Origin: an uncultured Oscillospiraceae bacterium
GTDB lineage: Bacteria; Bacillota; Clostridia; Oscillospirales; Acutalibacteraceae
Length of the DNA: 64,000 nt
Direction: 5' to 3'
NCBI GenBank assembly: GCA_902465155.1
Contig: CABQLY010000005.1
Location: forward strand, 72,376-136,375
Shown: piece after piece, positions 43,975 through 52,887 of the stretch
How positions within the stretch are numbered: the first letter of the stretch is position 1
Layout of the letters: every line of letters starts with the position of its first letter
Notes under the pieces: generated by a model
Told to the model about the DNA's origin: nothing
Seen by the model: only the letters and a program-made list of their open reading frames with translations
Database searches by the model: none
Program-made: the position numbers and the translations under genes

Positions 43975-44625
43975 TTAAATAAATTTGCTGCCGTTTGCCA
44001 AATAAAGCGCGGTACGGCAAACCGTGTAGCCGGGGTTTAAGCCGGTTTGCTCGCTAAACGCCTTTAGCAGCAGGGTGGGGTTAATGTTGTTTTCGCCCCC
44101 GGCGGGCAACTTTAAGGTTAGGCTTACGCCGTTTTTTTGGGGCGTAAGGCTTTGTGCTAAAATAAGCGGCGCTAAGTTTAGCTGCTTTACAGCGCCTTTT
44201 TTTGTTTTTTTAGCGGTAATTATTTCCGGTTGGGCCAAAAAGGCTAACAGCGGCTCGTAAACAGCCGAATCCTGCAGGGTAATTTCAAATTCGGCCGCGG
44301 CAATTTTGCCCGTTTTGTTTACCGGCTCGGCCAAATTAAAAATTTCAAGCCCGGTCGGTGCGGCCGCAATCAGCCGCTGTTTTAAATTAGCAAAGTCAAC
44401 CGGGGTTTCTTGCTGCAGTTTAAAATCAAAGCATTCGTAATTGCTGGTAAACCCTAAAGAAAGGGGCAGGGCAAAGTTAATGTAAAGGCGGCTGTTAAAC
44501 CCCTCGGTGTACCAAACCTCCAGCCCGGTACGGCGCAGCATGCGGGTTACCAGGCGGCTCATATCTAAGTGCGAAACAAAGCGCAGCGGCCCGTTTTTGC
44601 GGTAAAAAACTCTAACGCTTTTCAA
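43975..44625 (-). CDS. TIGR03936 family radical-SAM-linked protein (DUF2344)
   Basis: 216 residues. Family start SVRVFYRKNGPLRFVSHLDM with RTGLEVWYTEGFNSRLY, a fold of the DUF2344 type that partners TIGR03960 radical SAM proteins. Biochemical role unknown. A TTG start at 44625 is chosen: GGGGAGGG lies 8 nt upstream and homologues begin there; the longer frame upstream is inside the radical SAM gene. It overlaps that gene by 14 nt, implying coupling. Confidence 0.88.
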   Translation of the reverse strand: MKSVRVFYRKNGPLRFVSHLDMSRLVTRMLRRTGLEVWYTEGFNSRLYINFALPLSLGFTSNYECFDFKLQQETPVDFANLKQRLIAAAPTGLEIFNLAEPVNKTGKIAAAEFEITLQDSAVYEPLLAFLAQPEIITAKKTKKGAVKQLNLAPLILAQSLTPQKNGVSLTLKLPAGGENNINPTLLLKAFSEQTGLNPGYTVCRTALYLANGSKFI

Positions 44626-46459
44626 AGCAAACGCCCTCCCCGTATTTGTTTGCCCCGCAACCGGCGCACTGCTGGCGGCAATTGGGGGTTGTTTTGGCTT
44701 GCTGTGCTTTTTGGTACTCGCGCACAAAAAACGCTTTGGTCACACCGTAGTCTAAGTGATCCCACGGTAAAACCTCGGTTACCTCACGGGTGCGGTTGGC
44801 GTAAAAGGCCGGGTCAATGCCACATTCCTCAAAGCTTTGCTGCCAAAGCTCCGGTTTAAAGCACTCGGCCCAACCGTCCATTTTGCAGCCCTTATTCAGC
44901 GCTTTTAAAATAACCGGCCCAACCCGGCGGTCGGCCCGTGCCAGCACCCCCTCTAAGGCGCTGGTGGCGCTGTCGTGCCAGCTTAGCGAAATTTTTCGGC
45001 TTTTTACGCTTTCAATTAAAAGGTGCTGGCGGCGGCACATTTCCTCCCTTGTTATTTGCGGGCAAAAGGCAAAGGGGGTAAAGGGCTTTGGCACAAAGGT
45101 AGAAAGGCTAACCGAAACGCTTACCGCCTTGCCTTTTTTGCGGTTGGGGTTTTGGTAGTAAAGGTCTACAATTTTTTGCGCCAGCACGCCAATGCCAAGA
45201 ACATCCTCGTCGGTTTCGGTAGGCAGCCCCAACATAAAATAAAGCTTAACGGTGGTGTAGCCGCCCTCAAAGGCCAGCTCGCAGGTAGAAAGAATTTCTT
45301 CCTCGGTTATGTTTTTGTTAATTACATCTCGCAGGCGCTGGGTGCCGGCCTCCGGCGCAAAGGTCAGGCCGCTTTTGCGAATCATTTTCATTTTTTCTAA
45401 CAGCTCGGGGGAAAAATTATCAATCCGCAGCGAGGGCAGCGAAAGGCTAATTTTTTCCTGCTCAGTCCAGCCAATCATTTGCTCTAACAGCGGCTGAATA
45501 CCGGTGTAGTCGCTGGAGCTGAGGGAGGAGAGCGAAAGCTCATCGTACCCCGTATTTTTGCAAAGGGTGTAGGCCTGGTTGTTAATACATTCTACCGATT
45601 TTTCTCTAACCGGGCGGTAAAGGTAGCCGGCCTGGCAAAAGCGGCACCCGCGAATACACCCGCGAAAAATTTCCATTACCGCGCGGTCGTGCACAATATC
45701 TATGTACGGAATAGGGAATTTTTTAGGGTAGTACGATTGGTCTAATTTAGGCATAATGCGTTTTTCTACCGGCAGCGGGGCGTTGCAAAGCGGCTCTACC
45801 GCGGCAACGGTGCCGTCCTCGTGGTAACAAACGCGGTAAAGGCTAGGTACATAAACGCCTTTAATTTTTGCGGCGTTTATTAAAAATTGGCGGCGGCTGT
45901 AGCTGCCGTCTTTTTTCATTTTAAGGTAAAGGTCTAAAACCTCTAAATCAACCTCCTCGCCCTCGCCTAAAAAAAACAGGTCAATAAAATCGGCCATTGG
46001 CTCCGGGTTGCAGGCACACGGCCCGCCGGCTACTACAATGGGGCAATCGTCCCCGCGCTCGGCGCTGTAAAGGGGAATATTGCCCATTCGCAGCATATTC
46101 AGCACATTGGTGTAGCTTAGCTCATACTGCAGGGTAAAGCCAATAAAATCAAAGGCGGTTAGCGGGTCGCGGCTTTCTAAGGCAAAAAGGGGAATGTGCT
46201 GCTCCTGCATAACCTGCTCAAAATCCACCCACGGGGCAAACACCCGCTCGCACCAAATTTCGGGCCGCTCGTTAAACTGCTCGTAAAGAATTTTAATGCC
46301 TAAGTGCGACATTCCAATTTCGTAAGTATCCGGAAAACAAAAGGCAAACCGCAGCGCAACCTTATTTTTCTCTTTTACCGTGCTGCCAACCTCGCCGCCC
46401 GCATACCGGCCCGGCTTTTGTACCGTTAAAAACAGTTCCTCTAATTCTTTGTTGTTCAT
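44612..46459 (-). CDS. TIGR03960 family B12-binding-like radical SAM protein
   Basis: 615 residues. N-terminal B12-binding-like domain (about 30-190, with GMSHLGIKILY and PIVVAGGPCACNPEP), then a radical SAM barrel with the cluster motif RGCIRGCRFCQAG (about 262, CxxxCxxC) and PEAGTQRLRDVIN. The C-terminus has a Cys motif QQCAGCGANKYGEGVC. Substrate is unknown, but it is always paired with the DUF2344 protein, as here. ATG 46459 is preferred to the TTG at 46471 because GGGGG lies between. Confidence 0.92.
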   Translation of the reverse strand: MNNKELEELFLTVQKPGRYAGGEVGSTVKEKNKVALRFAFCFPDTYEIGMSHLGIKILYEQFNERPEIWCERVFAPWVDFEQVMQEQHIPLFALESRDPLTAFDFIGFTLQYELSYTNVLNMLRMGNIPLYSAERGDDCPIVVAGGPCACNPEPMADFIDLFFLGEGEEVDLEVLDLYLKMKKDGSYSRRQFLINAAKIKGVYVPSLYRVCYHEDGTVAAVEPLCNAPLPVEKRIMPKLDQSYYPKKFPIPYIDIVHDRAVMEIFRGCIRGCRFCQAGYLYRPVREKSVECINNQAYTLCKNTGYDELSLSSLSSSDYTGIQPLLEQMIGWTEQEKISLSLPSLRIDNFSPELLEKMKMIRKSGLTFAPEAGTQRLRDVINKNITEEEILSTCELAFEGGYTTVKLYFMLGLPTETDEDVLGIGVLAQKIVDLYYQNPNRKKGKAVSVSVSLSTFVPKPFTPFAFCPQITREEMCRRQHLLIESVKSRKISLSWHDSATSALEGVLARADRRVGPVILKALNKGCKMDGWAECFKPELWQQSFEECGIDPAFYANRTREVTEVLPWDHLDYGVTKAFFVREYQKAQQAKTTPNCRQQCAGCGANKYGEGVCFEKR

Positions 46460-46492
46460 AGCGTCCCCCAAATGTCACAAATAATCTATTTT

Positions 46493-46521
46493 ATTATACT
46501 AAACCGGGCGCCAATTTTCAA
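46493..46521 (-). promoter_or_regulatory. Sigma-A promoter of the TIGR03960 operon
   Basis: Minus-strand TTGAAA, 17 nt, TATAAT, 34 nt before the ATG. Confidence 0.85.
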
Positions 46522-46598
46522 TGTATTTTAGCAAAATTCGGTGATTCCCTTTTGCCGGGCGAAATATTAGTTATATTAAAATAATTTTTTAATGTGGG

Positions 46599-46627
46599 TT
46601 GCTTTATTTTTAGTGCTATGGTAAAAT
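46599..46627 (+). promoter_or_regulatory. Sigma-A promoter of the CotH-dockerin gene
   Basis: TTGCTT, 17 nt, TAAAAT, 34 nt upstream of the ATG. Confidence 0.75.
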
Positions 46628-46660
46628 ACAGGTGGCATTTTAAAAATAGGGGAGATATTT

Positions 46661-48637
46661 ATGAAAAAGCTTAGCATTTTGTTTTTGTGCGCCGTTTTGG
46701 CGTTGCAGGCGGCAGCGCCGTGGTACACGCCGGCAGCCGCCAAGGCCTACGGCACCGGCCTTTCGCTGCGGCTGGATGTTAACGCCAGCGGCGCGGTAGA
46801 TTTAAAAGACTGCACTTTGGCAGCACAGCTGGCCGCCGGTTGGAATTTAAATACGGCGCTGCGGGAGCGAGCCGATGTAAACGGCGACGATTTGGTAGAT
46901 TTAAAAGATGTTGCGTTGTTAACCGGGCTGGTTGTTGGCAGCCCCCGTTGGGCCAACCACGCCGAAAACAACACGGCTTACGACTGGCCGGAGCTGGAGC
47001 CCGGCACCGCCAGGGCGGGAACGGCACTAAGCAGCGGTGAAGCTGCCGAAAAGGCCGAGGGTGCGCTGCAAAGCTTTACCCTTTTAACGCAAAACAACAG
47101 CGAGTTAGGCTTTAATTTAGCCTGCTGCATTAGCGGGGGCGAGGTTACCGCCCTGCTGCCGGCCGGCACCAACCTTGCAAGCTTAGTACCAAGCTTTGAA
47201 AGCACCAAACCGCTTTACTACGGCGGCAAGCGCCTTTATTCGGGGTTTAGCACGGTAGATTTTACCCGACCGGTGGTGCTGCGGGTAGGCTCGCCGAGCA
47301 GCAGCGAGCAGTACGAGCTTTACCTTAAAACCTTTAACACCGGCTTGCCCTCCTTTTGCGTTACAACCGAGGGCTACGAGCCTATTAACAGCAAGGTAGA
47401 ACGCAAAAACTGCACGGTATTTGCCGGCGGCGGCAACCGCGAAAAAAACGGCGAATACGCCTTTGAAACCAACCAAACCGTACAGCAAACCGGAACGGTT
47501 AAAAACCGCGGGTGGACCAGCTTTTACATTTACCCCAAAAAAAGCTACACCCTAAAGCTGGATAAAAAAGAGGACTTTTTGGGCCTTGGCAAAAATAAGG
47601 AATGGGCTTTGGTGGCCAATTTTCCCGACCGCAGCTTGGTACGCAACGCCGCGGCCAACCGGCTGGCGCACGCCGTGCAGATGGAAACGGTTATGGACCT
47701 AAGGTTTGTAGACCTTTGGGTAAACGGAACCTACCAGGGCAACTACCAGCTGATTGAAAAAATTGAGGTTGGAAAAAACCGGGTGAATATTACCGATTTT
47801 GACGCTTCGAGTTTGCCGGAAAACATGGGCTATATTGTTGAAACCAACGGCCACAACAAGGCCGAGGAATTTGGCACCTTTACCGGTGGGCAGGACGCCG
47901 ACCGCCCCCAAAGCTGGCAAAAAATTAACAGCTACGCAACTTACGACCCCTTTAGCGGCGATATTTTCTTTAACTCTAAGCACTTTAGCAGCATTTTTAA
48001 TGTAAATAAACCGTCGGATAAAAAGCTTATGGCCTTAAGCGCGGCGCAGCGCAACGCGTATTTAGATTACATTTACACTTATCTGGATCAAACCGAGGCG
48101 GCCATAGCCTCGGGCAGCTACCGCAGCGCCGCCGCGTATTTGGATATGGACGCCATGGCGCGCTGGTACATTGTAGAGGAGCTGAGCATGAACACCGACT
48201 CCCGGCTGCATTGCTCCTGCTATATGTACAAGGACGCCGGCACTAAGCTGAAAATGGGCCCGGTTTGGGATTTTGACGTGGGTTTTGGCAACGGAAAATA
48301 CGCCAACGAAAACCATGTAAAACAGCCGTATTTAGACGGCGCAACCTGGTTTGCCAAGCTAACGAATATGCCGGAGTTTAGGGCTGCGGTAAAGCAGATT
48401 TGGCAACAAAATTACAATGAAATTTCGGCCCTGAACAGCTATATTACAAAAATGGCGCAAATGCTGAGCACCTCGCAGGCCTACAACTTTAAGCTGTGGG
48501 GCATAAACGATTACGCCGAGCATGCCTACGCGCGCTCTACACAGGGCATTTCAACCTACAGCGGGCAAATAGATTATTTAACCGGCATTGTAAACGCCCG
48601 CATGCTTTATATGCAAAATAAGCTTGCAGGCTGGTAA
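46661..48637 (+). CDS. Secreted CotH-family kinase-like protein with N-terminal dockerin
   Basis: 658 residues. Signal peptide 1-28; dockerin-like pair at about 38-95 (DVNASGAVDLKD and DVNGDDLVDLKD); a small beta domain (about 125-215); then the CotH domain (about 240-600). CotH marks seen: GWTSFYIYPKKSYTLKL, GKNKEWALVANFPDRSLVRN, VDLWVNGTYQGNYQLIEKI and MGPVWDFDVGFGN. CotH proteins are atypical protein kinases, best known from spore coats and from cellulosomal proteins of Clostridia. Extracellular export with a dockerin favours the second role. A single gene with terminator. Confidence 0.9.
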   Translation: MKKLSILFLCAVLALQAAAPWYTPAAAKAYGTGLSLRLDVNASGAVDLKDCTLAAQLAAGWNLNTALRERADVNGDDLVDLKDVALLTGLVVGSPRWANHAENNTAYDWPELEPGTARAGTALSSGEAAEKAEGALQSFTLLTQNNSELGFNLACCISGGEVTALLPAGTNLASLVPSFESTKPLYYGGKRLYSGFSTVDFTRPVVLRVGSPSSSEQYELYLKTFNTGLPSFCVTTEGYEPINSKVERKNCTVFAGGGNREKNGEYAFETNQTVQQTGTVKNRGWTSFYIYPKKSYTLKLDKKEDFLGLGKNKEWALVANFPDRSLVRNAAANRLAHAVQMETVMDLRFVDLWVNGTYQGNYQLIEKIEVGKNRVNITDFDASSLPENMGYIVETNGHNKAEEFGTFTGGQDADRPQSWQKINSYATYDPFSGDIFFNSKHFSSIFNVNKPSDKKLMALSAAQRNAYLDYIYTYLDQTEAAIASGSYRSAAAYLDMDAMARWYIVEELSMNTDSRLHCSCYMYKDAGTKLKMGPVWDFDVGFGNGKYANENHVKQPYLDGATWFAKLTNMPEFRAAVKQIWQQNYNEISALNSYITKMAQMLSTSQAYNFKLWGINDYAEHAYARSTQGISTYSGQIDYLTGIVNARMLYMQNKLAGW

Positions 48638-48762
48638 ACGGCCACAGTGCCAAAGCAAAAAGGCTTGCCGTTTTTGGCAACGATGTTGTTAATTTTATTC
48701 GGGCAGCTTTTTTGCGCGGGTGCCTGCTTTAAGGCTTGAACCTAAAAGAATCAAATAAGCCG

Positions 48763-48814
48763 CGCCCCATTTGTTAGGCTTTGTACCACCTTGCTTAACA
48801 AATGGGGCGTTTTT
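48763..48814 (+). terminator. Terminator after the CotH-dockerin gene
   Basis: Perfect 14-bp stem CGCCCCATTTGTTA/TAACAAATGGGGCG with a 19-nt loop and five T residues. It lies about 125 nt after the stop, between two convergent genes. Confidence 0.8.
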
Positions 48815-48925
48815 GGCGTTGCTTAAAATTTTTGCGGGTAAAGTTTTGGCTTTTGCCGGTTTGTGCCGGTAAAAATTCGGCACCGTAGGGCGGCCGCCCC
48901 CAACGGCTTTAAGGCAATTAAACGG

Positions 48926-49531
48926 CTAAGAGCGCGGCGCTTTGCGCAGTAAAAGGCTTAAAAAAAGGTAAATGCCGGGTAACAGTTGGCTTTTTTGCGG
49001 CGCCTGCAGCCACAAAACGGTAAAAAGCAGCAGCATACCCGCGCAAAAAGCTGCCGAAACCACCCGGCAAAGCAGCTGTGCCCGCTGGCCTAACAAAAAT
49101 TGCTGCGCAAGGCAGGATAAAACCGAGCCGCCGTCTAACCCCGTTACCGGCAGCAAATGGAACAGCCCAAACCCGGCCTGGCACAGCCCAAACCGCCAAA
49201 GCAAAGGGCTTTTAAAGCAGCAGTGGCAGCAAAAAAGCAGGCCGGCGCAAGCTAAATTGCTAACCGGCCCGCTAAGGTACATACGGCACTGGGCGCTCCA
49301 CCCGGCGTTAAAGCTGCCTTTTAGGGTTACGGCACCCGGTTTAATAATAATTTCCCTTAATAGGTCGCCGTTTTGGCGCAGCACCAGCCAATGCCCCAGC
49401 TCGTGCAGCAGCACAGCCGGCACCGCCGCCGGAATTAGGCCGGTTTTGTCGGTGTAGGCCAGCAGCGCCAGCAGCCCGCAAAACAAAACCGAAATTTGAA
49501 AGCGGATGTGCAGCAGCCGAAAAGTGATCAT
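48926..49531 (-). CDS. spoIVFB: M50 site-2 protease, SpoIVFB-like
   Basis: 201 residues, mostly membrane helices. Zinc site HELGH in VLLHELGHWLVL (about 42-46) and the distal Asp motif LLPVTGLDGG (about 125) match the SpoIVFB group, which cuts pro-sigma-K inside the mother cell. Short size without a CBS domain is plausible for a minimal SpoIVFB. It overlaps the M23 gene by 4 nt (ATGA). Assignment rests on motif plus gene order with spoIVA. Confidence 0.8.
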   Translation of the reverse strand: MITFRLLHIRFQISVLFCGLLALLAYTDKTGLIPAAVPAVLLHELGHWLVLRQNGDLLREIIIKPGAVTLKGSFNAGWSAQCRMYLSGPVSNLACAGLLFCCHCCFKSPLLWRFGLCQAGFGLFHLLPVTGLDGGSVLSCLAQQFLLGQRAQLLCRVVSAAFCAGMLLLFTVLWLQAPQKSQLLPGIYLFLSLLLRKAPRS

Positions 49532-50241
49532 GTTTTTAGAATAAACGGCGCCGGGTCAATGCGGGTGCCGTTTACTTTAAGCTCAAAATGCAAATGCGGG
49601 CCAGTAGAGCGGCCGGTGCTGCCGCAAAGGCCAATTTGCTGGCCCTTGGTAACGCGCTGCCCCTTGGTAACGCCAAGCTTTAAAAGGTGTCCGTAAAGGG
49701 TTTGCACCTGCCCGTTGGTAATTACAATGTAATTGCCGTAGCCGCTGGTGTTCTCCTCGGCCGTTTCAACAATGCCGCTGGTAGCGGCGGTAATGGGGGT
49801 GCCGGCCGGCGCCCCAATATCGTACCCGCCGTGCAGCGAATACTTTCCGGTAAACGGGTCGGCCCGGTAGCCAAAGGCCGAGGTTACCGTTCCCTGCACC
49901 GGCAGGCAAAATTCGGTTAAAGCGCCGGTTTCCTCGGCCGGGCCGCCAACGCCGCCCGCGCTGCCTTCGCTGCTGGTTTTGGGGTCTTGCGCCGGCTGCA
50001 GCACCTGGTTTATATTGGCGTTGCCGGCAATGTAGTTGCGGTAAAAGCCGGAAAGCTCTGCGTAAACATCGGCCGCTAAAAATTTCAATACCAGGCAAAC
50101 GGCAAGAATAACGGCGCAAACCGCAGTTTGCAGCACAAAAACGGCAAAGCGGTAATCCGGCGTTTTGCTTTGGGGTTCGGGCGTTAAGCTTTGCGGTTGC
50201 TCGGTGCCCGGCTCCGGCTCCCCGTAATACTGCTGCAGCAT
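49528..50241 (-). CDS. Membrane-anchored M23 peptidase-fold protein, SpoIVFA-like
   Basis: 237 residues. Cytosolic Pro/Glu-rich head, one membrane helix (about 33-55, FVLQTAVCAVILAVCLVL), then a LytM/M23 domain (about 130-237) with HGGYDIGAPAG, YGHLLKLG and GPHLHFE. All zinc and catalytic residues appear intact, whereas B. subtilis SpoIVFA is a regulatory pseudo-enzyme. Placed directly before the SpoIVFB-like protease, it likely regulates or anchors it, but a SpoIIQ-like role is possible. ATG 50241 begins 2 nt after the spoIVA stop; a TTG at 50259 inside spoIVA lacks an SD. Confidence 0.75.
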   Translation of the reverse strand: MLQQYYGEPEPGTEQPQSLTPEPQSKTPDYRFAVFVLQTAVCAVILAVCLVLKFLAADVYAELSGFYRNYIAGNANINQVLQPAQDPKTSSEGSAGGVGGPAEETGALTEFCLPVQGTVTSAFGYRADPFTGKYSLHGGYDIGAPAGTPITAATSGIVETAEENTSGYGNYIVITNGQVQTLYGHLLKLGVTKGQRVTKGQQIGLCGSTGRSTGPHLHFELKVNGTRIDPAPFILKT

Positions 50242-50243
50242 GG

Positions 50244-51722
50244 TTAAAGAATAATGCAAATAAGGCCGCTGCAGCCTTCGTTAATAACGCGCTCTACCGT
50301 TTCCTGCAGGCGCAAGCGGGCGTCCTGCGGCATACGGGCCAGCTTGGTGTGCAGCCCCTCGTTTACCAGCTCGTGCAGGCTTTTGCCAAAAATGTCCGAG
50401 TTCCAAATTTGCAGGGGGTTTTCCTCAAATTCGCGCAGCAGGTACATTACTAAATCCTCACTTTGGCGCTCGGTGCCAACAATGGGGCTAACCTCGGTGG
50501 TAATGTTGGCTTTCATAATATGCAGCGAGGGGGCCGAGGCCTTTAGGCGCACGCCGTAGCGGCCGCCGTCACGCATAATTTCGGGTTCCTCTAACTTTAG
50601 CTCCTCAATAGAGGGCATAACAATGCCGTAGCCGGTGGCCTCTACCTCGTCTAACGCGCCCTTAATGCGCATATATTTTTTCTTAGTTTCGCTAAGCTGC
50701 TTTAGGGTTGAAAGCAGCTCGTGGTCGTTTTGCACCTCGGCCCCCGAAACCTCCGAAACAATCTCGTAAAAAACGGTTTTCTTTAAATGGGTGTTTAGGG
50801 TGGCGCAGCCGGTGCCCAGCTCAATTTTGTTTAAGCTGCAGCTTTCAACATCCTCGCAGGCCTGCAGGGCCTTTTCTAAGCTTTTTAATTCGCGAATGTG
50901 GGTCATAGGCTCGGCGGTGCTGCGCACCAAACGGTAAAGGTTGTTTTTTAAAGGGTGCTCCTTGGGTAGGGCGCTTACCCAAGCCGGCAGCGAAACGGTA
51001 ACCTGCCGAATGGGGAACTCAAACAAAATGCTGGCTAAAATGGCGGTAATATCCCCCTCGTTCAGCTCTAAGCAGTTTACCGGCATAACGGTAACGCCGT
51101 ATTTTTCCGAAAGGGAGCGGGCCAGCTCAACCGTTGCGGCCGCCCCGGGGTCTACGCTGTTTAGCAGCACCACAAAGGGCTTGTTCAGCTGCTGCAGCTC
51201 CTCAATTACCCGCTGCTCGGCGTCGGCGTATTCGGCCCGTGGAATATCGCTAATGCTGCCGTCGGTTGTAATTACCAGCCCAACGGTAGAATGTTCGGTA
51301 ATAACCTTTTTGGTGCCAATTTCGGCCGCCATGTTAAAGGGAATTTCCTCCTCATACCATGGCGTTTTTACCATGCGGGGCTGGTCGTCCTCAACATAGC
51401 CCAACGCGCTGGGCACAATGTAACCAACGCAGTCAATTAGCCGCACGCTAAACTGTGCGCCCTGCTCCAATTGCAGCTCAACCGCTTTTTCGGGTATAAA
51501 CTTTGGCTCGGTTGTCATAATTGTTCGCCCGGCCGAGGCCTGCGGCATTTCGTCGTTGGCGCGTTCGCGCATGGCGTTTTTGCTAATGTTTGGCAGTACA
51601 AGGGTTTCCATAAAGCGCTTAATAAAGGTAGATTTACCCGTGCGTACCGGCCCTACCACCCCTAAAAAAATAGAGCCGTCGGTTCGGGTCGCAATATCTT
51701 TGTAAATGCTGGCGTTGGTCAT
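50244..51722 (-). CDS. spoIVA: Stage IV sporulation protein A
   Basis: 492 residues. ATPase that polymerises on the forespore to form the base of the spore coat. Walker A GVVGPVRTGKSTFIKRF (about 21), Walker B-like VRLIDCVGY (about 92), TEHSTVGLVITTDGSI and C-terminal GCSGLICIIL match the family. ATG has GGAGG 9 nt upstream and a sigma-E-like promoter. First gene of a three-gene sporulation unit. Confidence 0.97.
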   Translation of the reverse strand: MTNASIYKDIATRTDGSIFLGVVGPVRTGKSTFIKRFMETLVLPNISKNAMRERANDEMPQASAGRTIMTTEPKFIPEKAVELQLEQGAQFSVRLIDCVGYIVPSALGYVEDDQPRMVKTPWYEEEIPFNMAAEIGTKKVITEHSTVGLVITTDGSISDIPRAEYADAEQRVIEELQQLNKPFVVLLNSVDPGAAATVELARSLSEKYGVTVMPVNCLELNEGDITAILASILFEFPIRQVTVSLPAWVSALPKEHPLKNNLYRLVRSTAEPMTHIRELKSLEKALQACEDVESCSLNKIELGTGCATLNTHLKKTVFYEIVSEVSGAEVQNDHELLSTLKQLSETKKKYMRIKGALDEVEATGYGIVMPSIEELKLEEPEIMRDGGRYGVRLKASAPSLHIMKANITTEVSPIVGTERQSEDLVMYLLREFEENPLQIWNSDIFGKSLHELVNEGLHTKLARMPQDARLRLQETVERVINEGCSGLICIIL

Positions 51723-51759
51723 TTTTTATTCCTCCAAATCTGCTCGCGTTCTTTGTACA

Positions 51760-51788
51760 AGAATATGCACAGCAAAAATTAAATATGC
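51760..51788 (-). promoter_or_regulatory. Sigma-E-like promoter of spoIVA
   Basis: Minus-strand GCATATT, 14 nt, CATATTCT, matching the sigma-E form (ATATT, 14-15 nt, CATA...T), about 38 nt before the ATG. spoIVA is a sigma-E gene in Bacillus. Confidence 0.75.
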
Positions 51789-51797
51789 TGCCGGAAT

Positions 51798-51871
51798 AAA
51801 AAAAGTCTGCCCGCGGTTAAAGGGCACCCCAAGGCGTTTTGGCTTTGGGGGTACACATTAACCGCAGGCAG
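51798..51871 (-). terminator. Large terminator between the membrane-protein gene and spoIVA
   Basis: 14-bp arms CTGCCTGCGGTTAA/TTAACCGCGGGCAG (one G-T), an inner CCCC/GGGG stem and seven T residues on the minus strand. Confidence 0.88.
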
Positions 51872-51961
51872 GTGCAGCTTGTTTATAATTAAAATAACAG
51901 TGGTTAAAATTTTTGCCGGCGCAAACCAAACGCCACGCTAAGCTTTTTGGCCTTTCGGGCG

Positions 51962-52786
51962 TTAAAGGGTGGCGCGGTAATTGGGAAAATAGGTTTGGTT
52001 GCAAAGGGCGGCCTGCTTGTTGTAGTGGGTAATAACCTCCCGCACATAAACGGCGTAAATGCTTAAAAAATACGGAACCGAATATAGCTTTGGAAAAAAC
52101 AGCAAATTTAACAAAAACCAGCCAAACAGGGTTAAAATAAACCCCAAGGTGTAACCAATTTGCCCTTTTAGCACTACGGTAGAAAGGTGCAGCGCCTCGG
52201 CCGTTGAAAGCTTATTGTTGTTAATTAGCAGCACCGGCGCCACACTGTAGCGCAGCATAAATACCAAAAGCGCCCCGCTGCCTAAAGCAATAAATAAATT
52301 TTTAAACACCCAAATAGAGGCTAACCAGTAGGGCATTTGCAGGCCAACCCGCTCGTACAGCGCGGGCTGAGAAAAAACGGTTAGCAGCAAAGCGGGCAGG
52401 TAGCAAAGTAGGGCGCCCAGCGCCAGGCGAATAAGCAGCTTAAGCCCTAAGGAAACGGCTTTTAAGTATTCATCGGTACGGCAAAAAAAGTGCAGCGCCT
52501 CGGCCGGGGGAACGCTGCTGCCGCCGGTTGTAAACCAAAACCAGCGCACCGCCCCCAGCAAAATTGGCAGGTACAAAAACAAAGCGGCCGCCGCGCCAAA
52601 AACCGTGGCAATAACGGCTGCAACCGTTTGGCCAACCGCCGCGTTGCACAAGGTGGCAATAAACCCGGTAAAAACCAGCAAAAGGGCCTGCACGGCAAGC
52701 ACCAAAAAGCCTACGGCAAAGGCGGTGGAAAAGCTATTTTTTAAAAATTCTTTTGCCTTTTGTTTTATTGCAGAAGAAGACGGCAT
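51962..52786 (-). CDS. Polytopic membrane protein, DUF975-like
   Basis: 274 residues with about six membrane helices. The C-terminal half, LRYSVAPVLLINNNKLSTAEALHLST, then GFILTLFGWFLLNL and YAVYVREVI, resembles the DUF975 layout (YSMAPYLL...EAL..S...M.G...F...W). The match is loose; a general lipid or transport role cannot be claimed. It ends before a strong terminator separating it from spoIVA, and starts divergent from the binding-protein gene. Confidence 0.6.
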   Translation of the reverse strand: MPSSSAIKQKAKEFLKNSFSTAFAVGFLVLAVQALLLVFTGFIATLCNAAVGQTVAAVIATVFGAAAALFLYLPILLGAVRWFWFTTGGSSVPPAEALHFFCRTDEYLKAVSLGLKLLIRLALGALLCYLPALLLTVFSQPALYERVGLQMPYWLASIWVFKNLFIALGSGALLVFMLRYSVAPVLLINNNKLSTAEALHLSTVVLKGQIGYTLGFILTLFGWFLLNLLFFPKLYSVPYFLSIYAVYVREVITHYNKQAALCNQTYFPNYRATL

Positions 52787-52828
52787 AAAGTACGGCCCCC
52801 GTATTTTAGATTATTTTTATTATATCAC

Positions 52829-52857
52829 TTGCAATTTAGAAATTTATGAAGTAAAAT
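52829..52857 (+). promoter_or_regulatory. Promoter of the binding-protein gene
   Basis: TTGCAA, 17 nt, TAAAAT, 31 nt before the start codon. Confidence 0.75.
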
Positions 52858-52887
52858 TAAACAAATAAGAAATAAAGGGTGTTTTTT

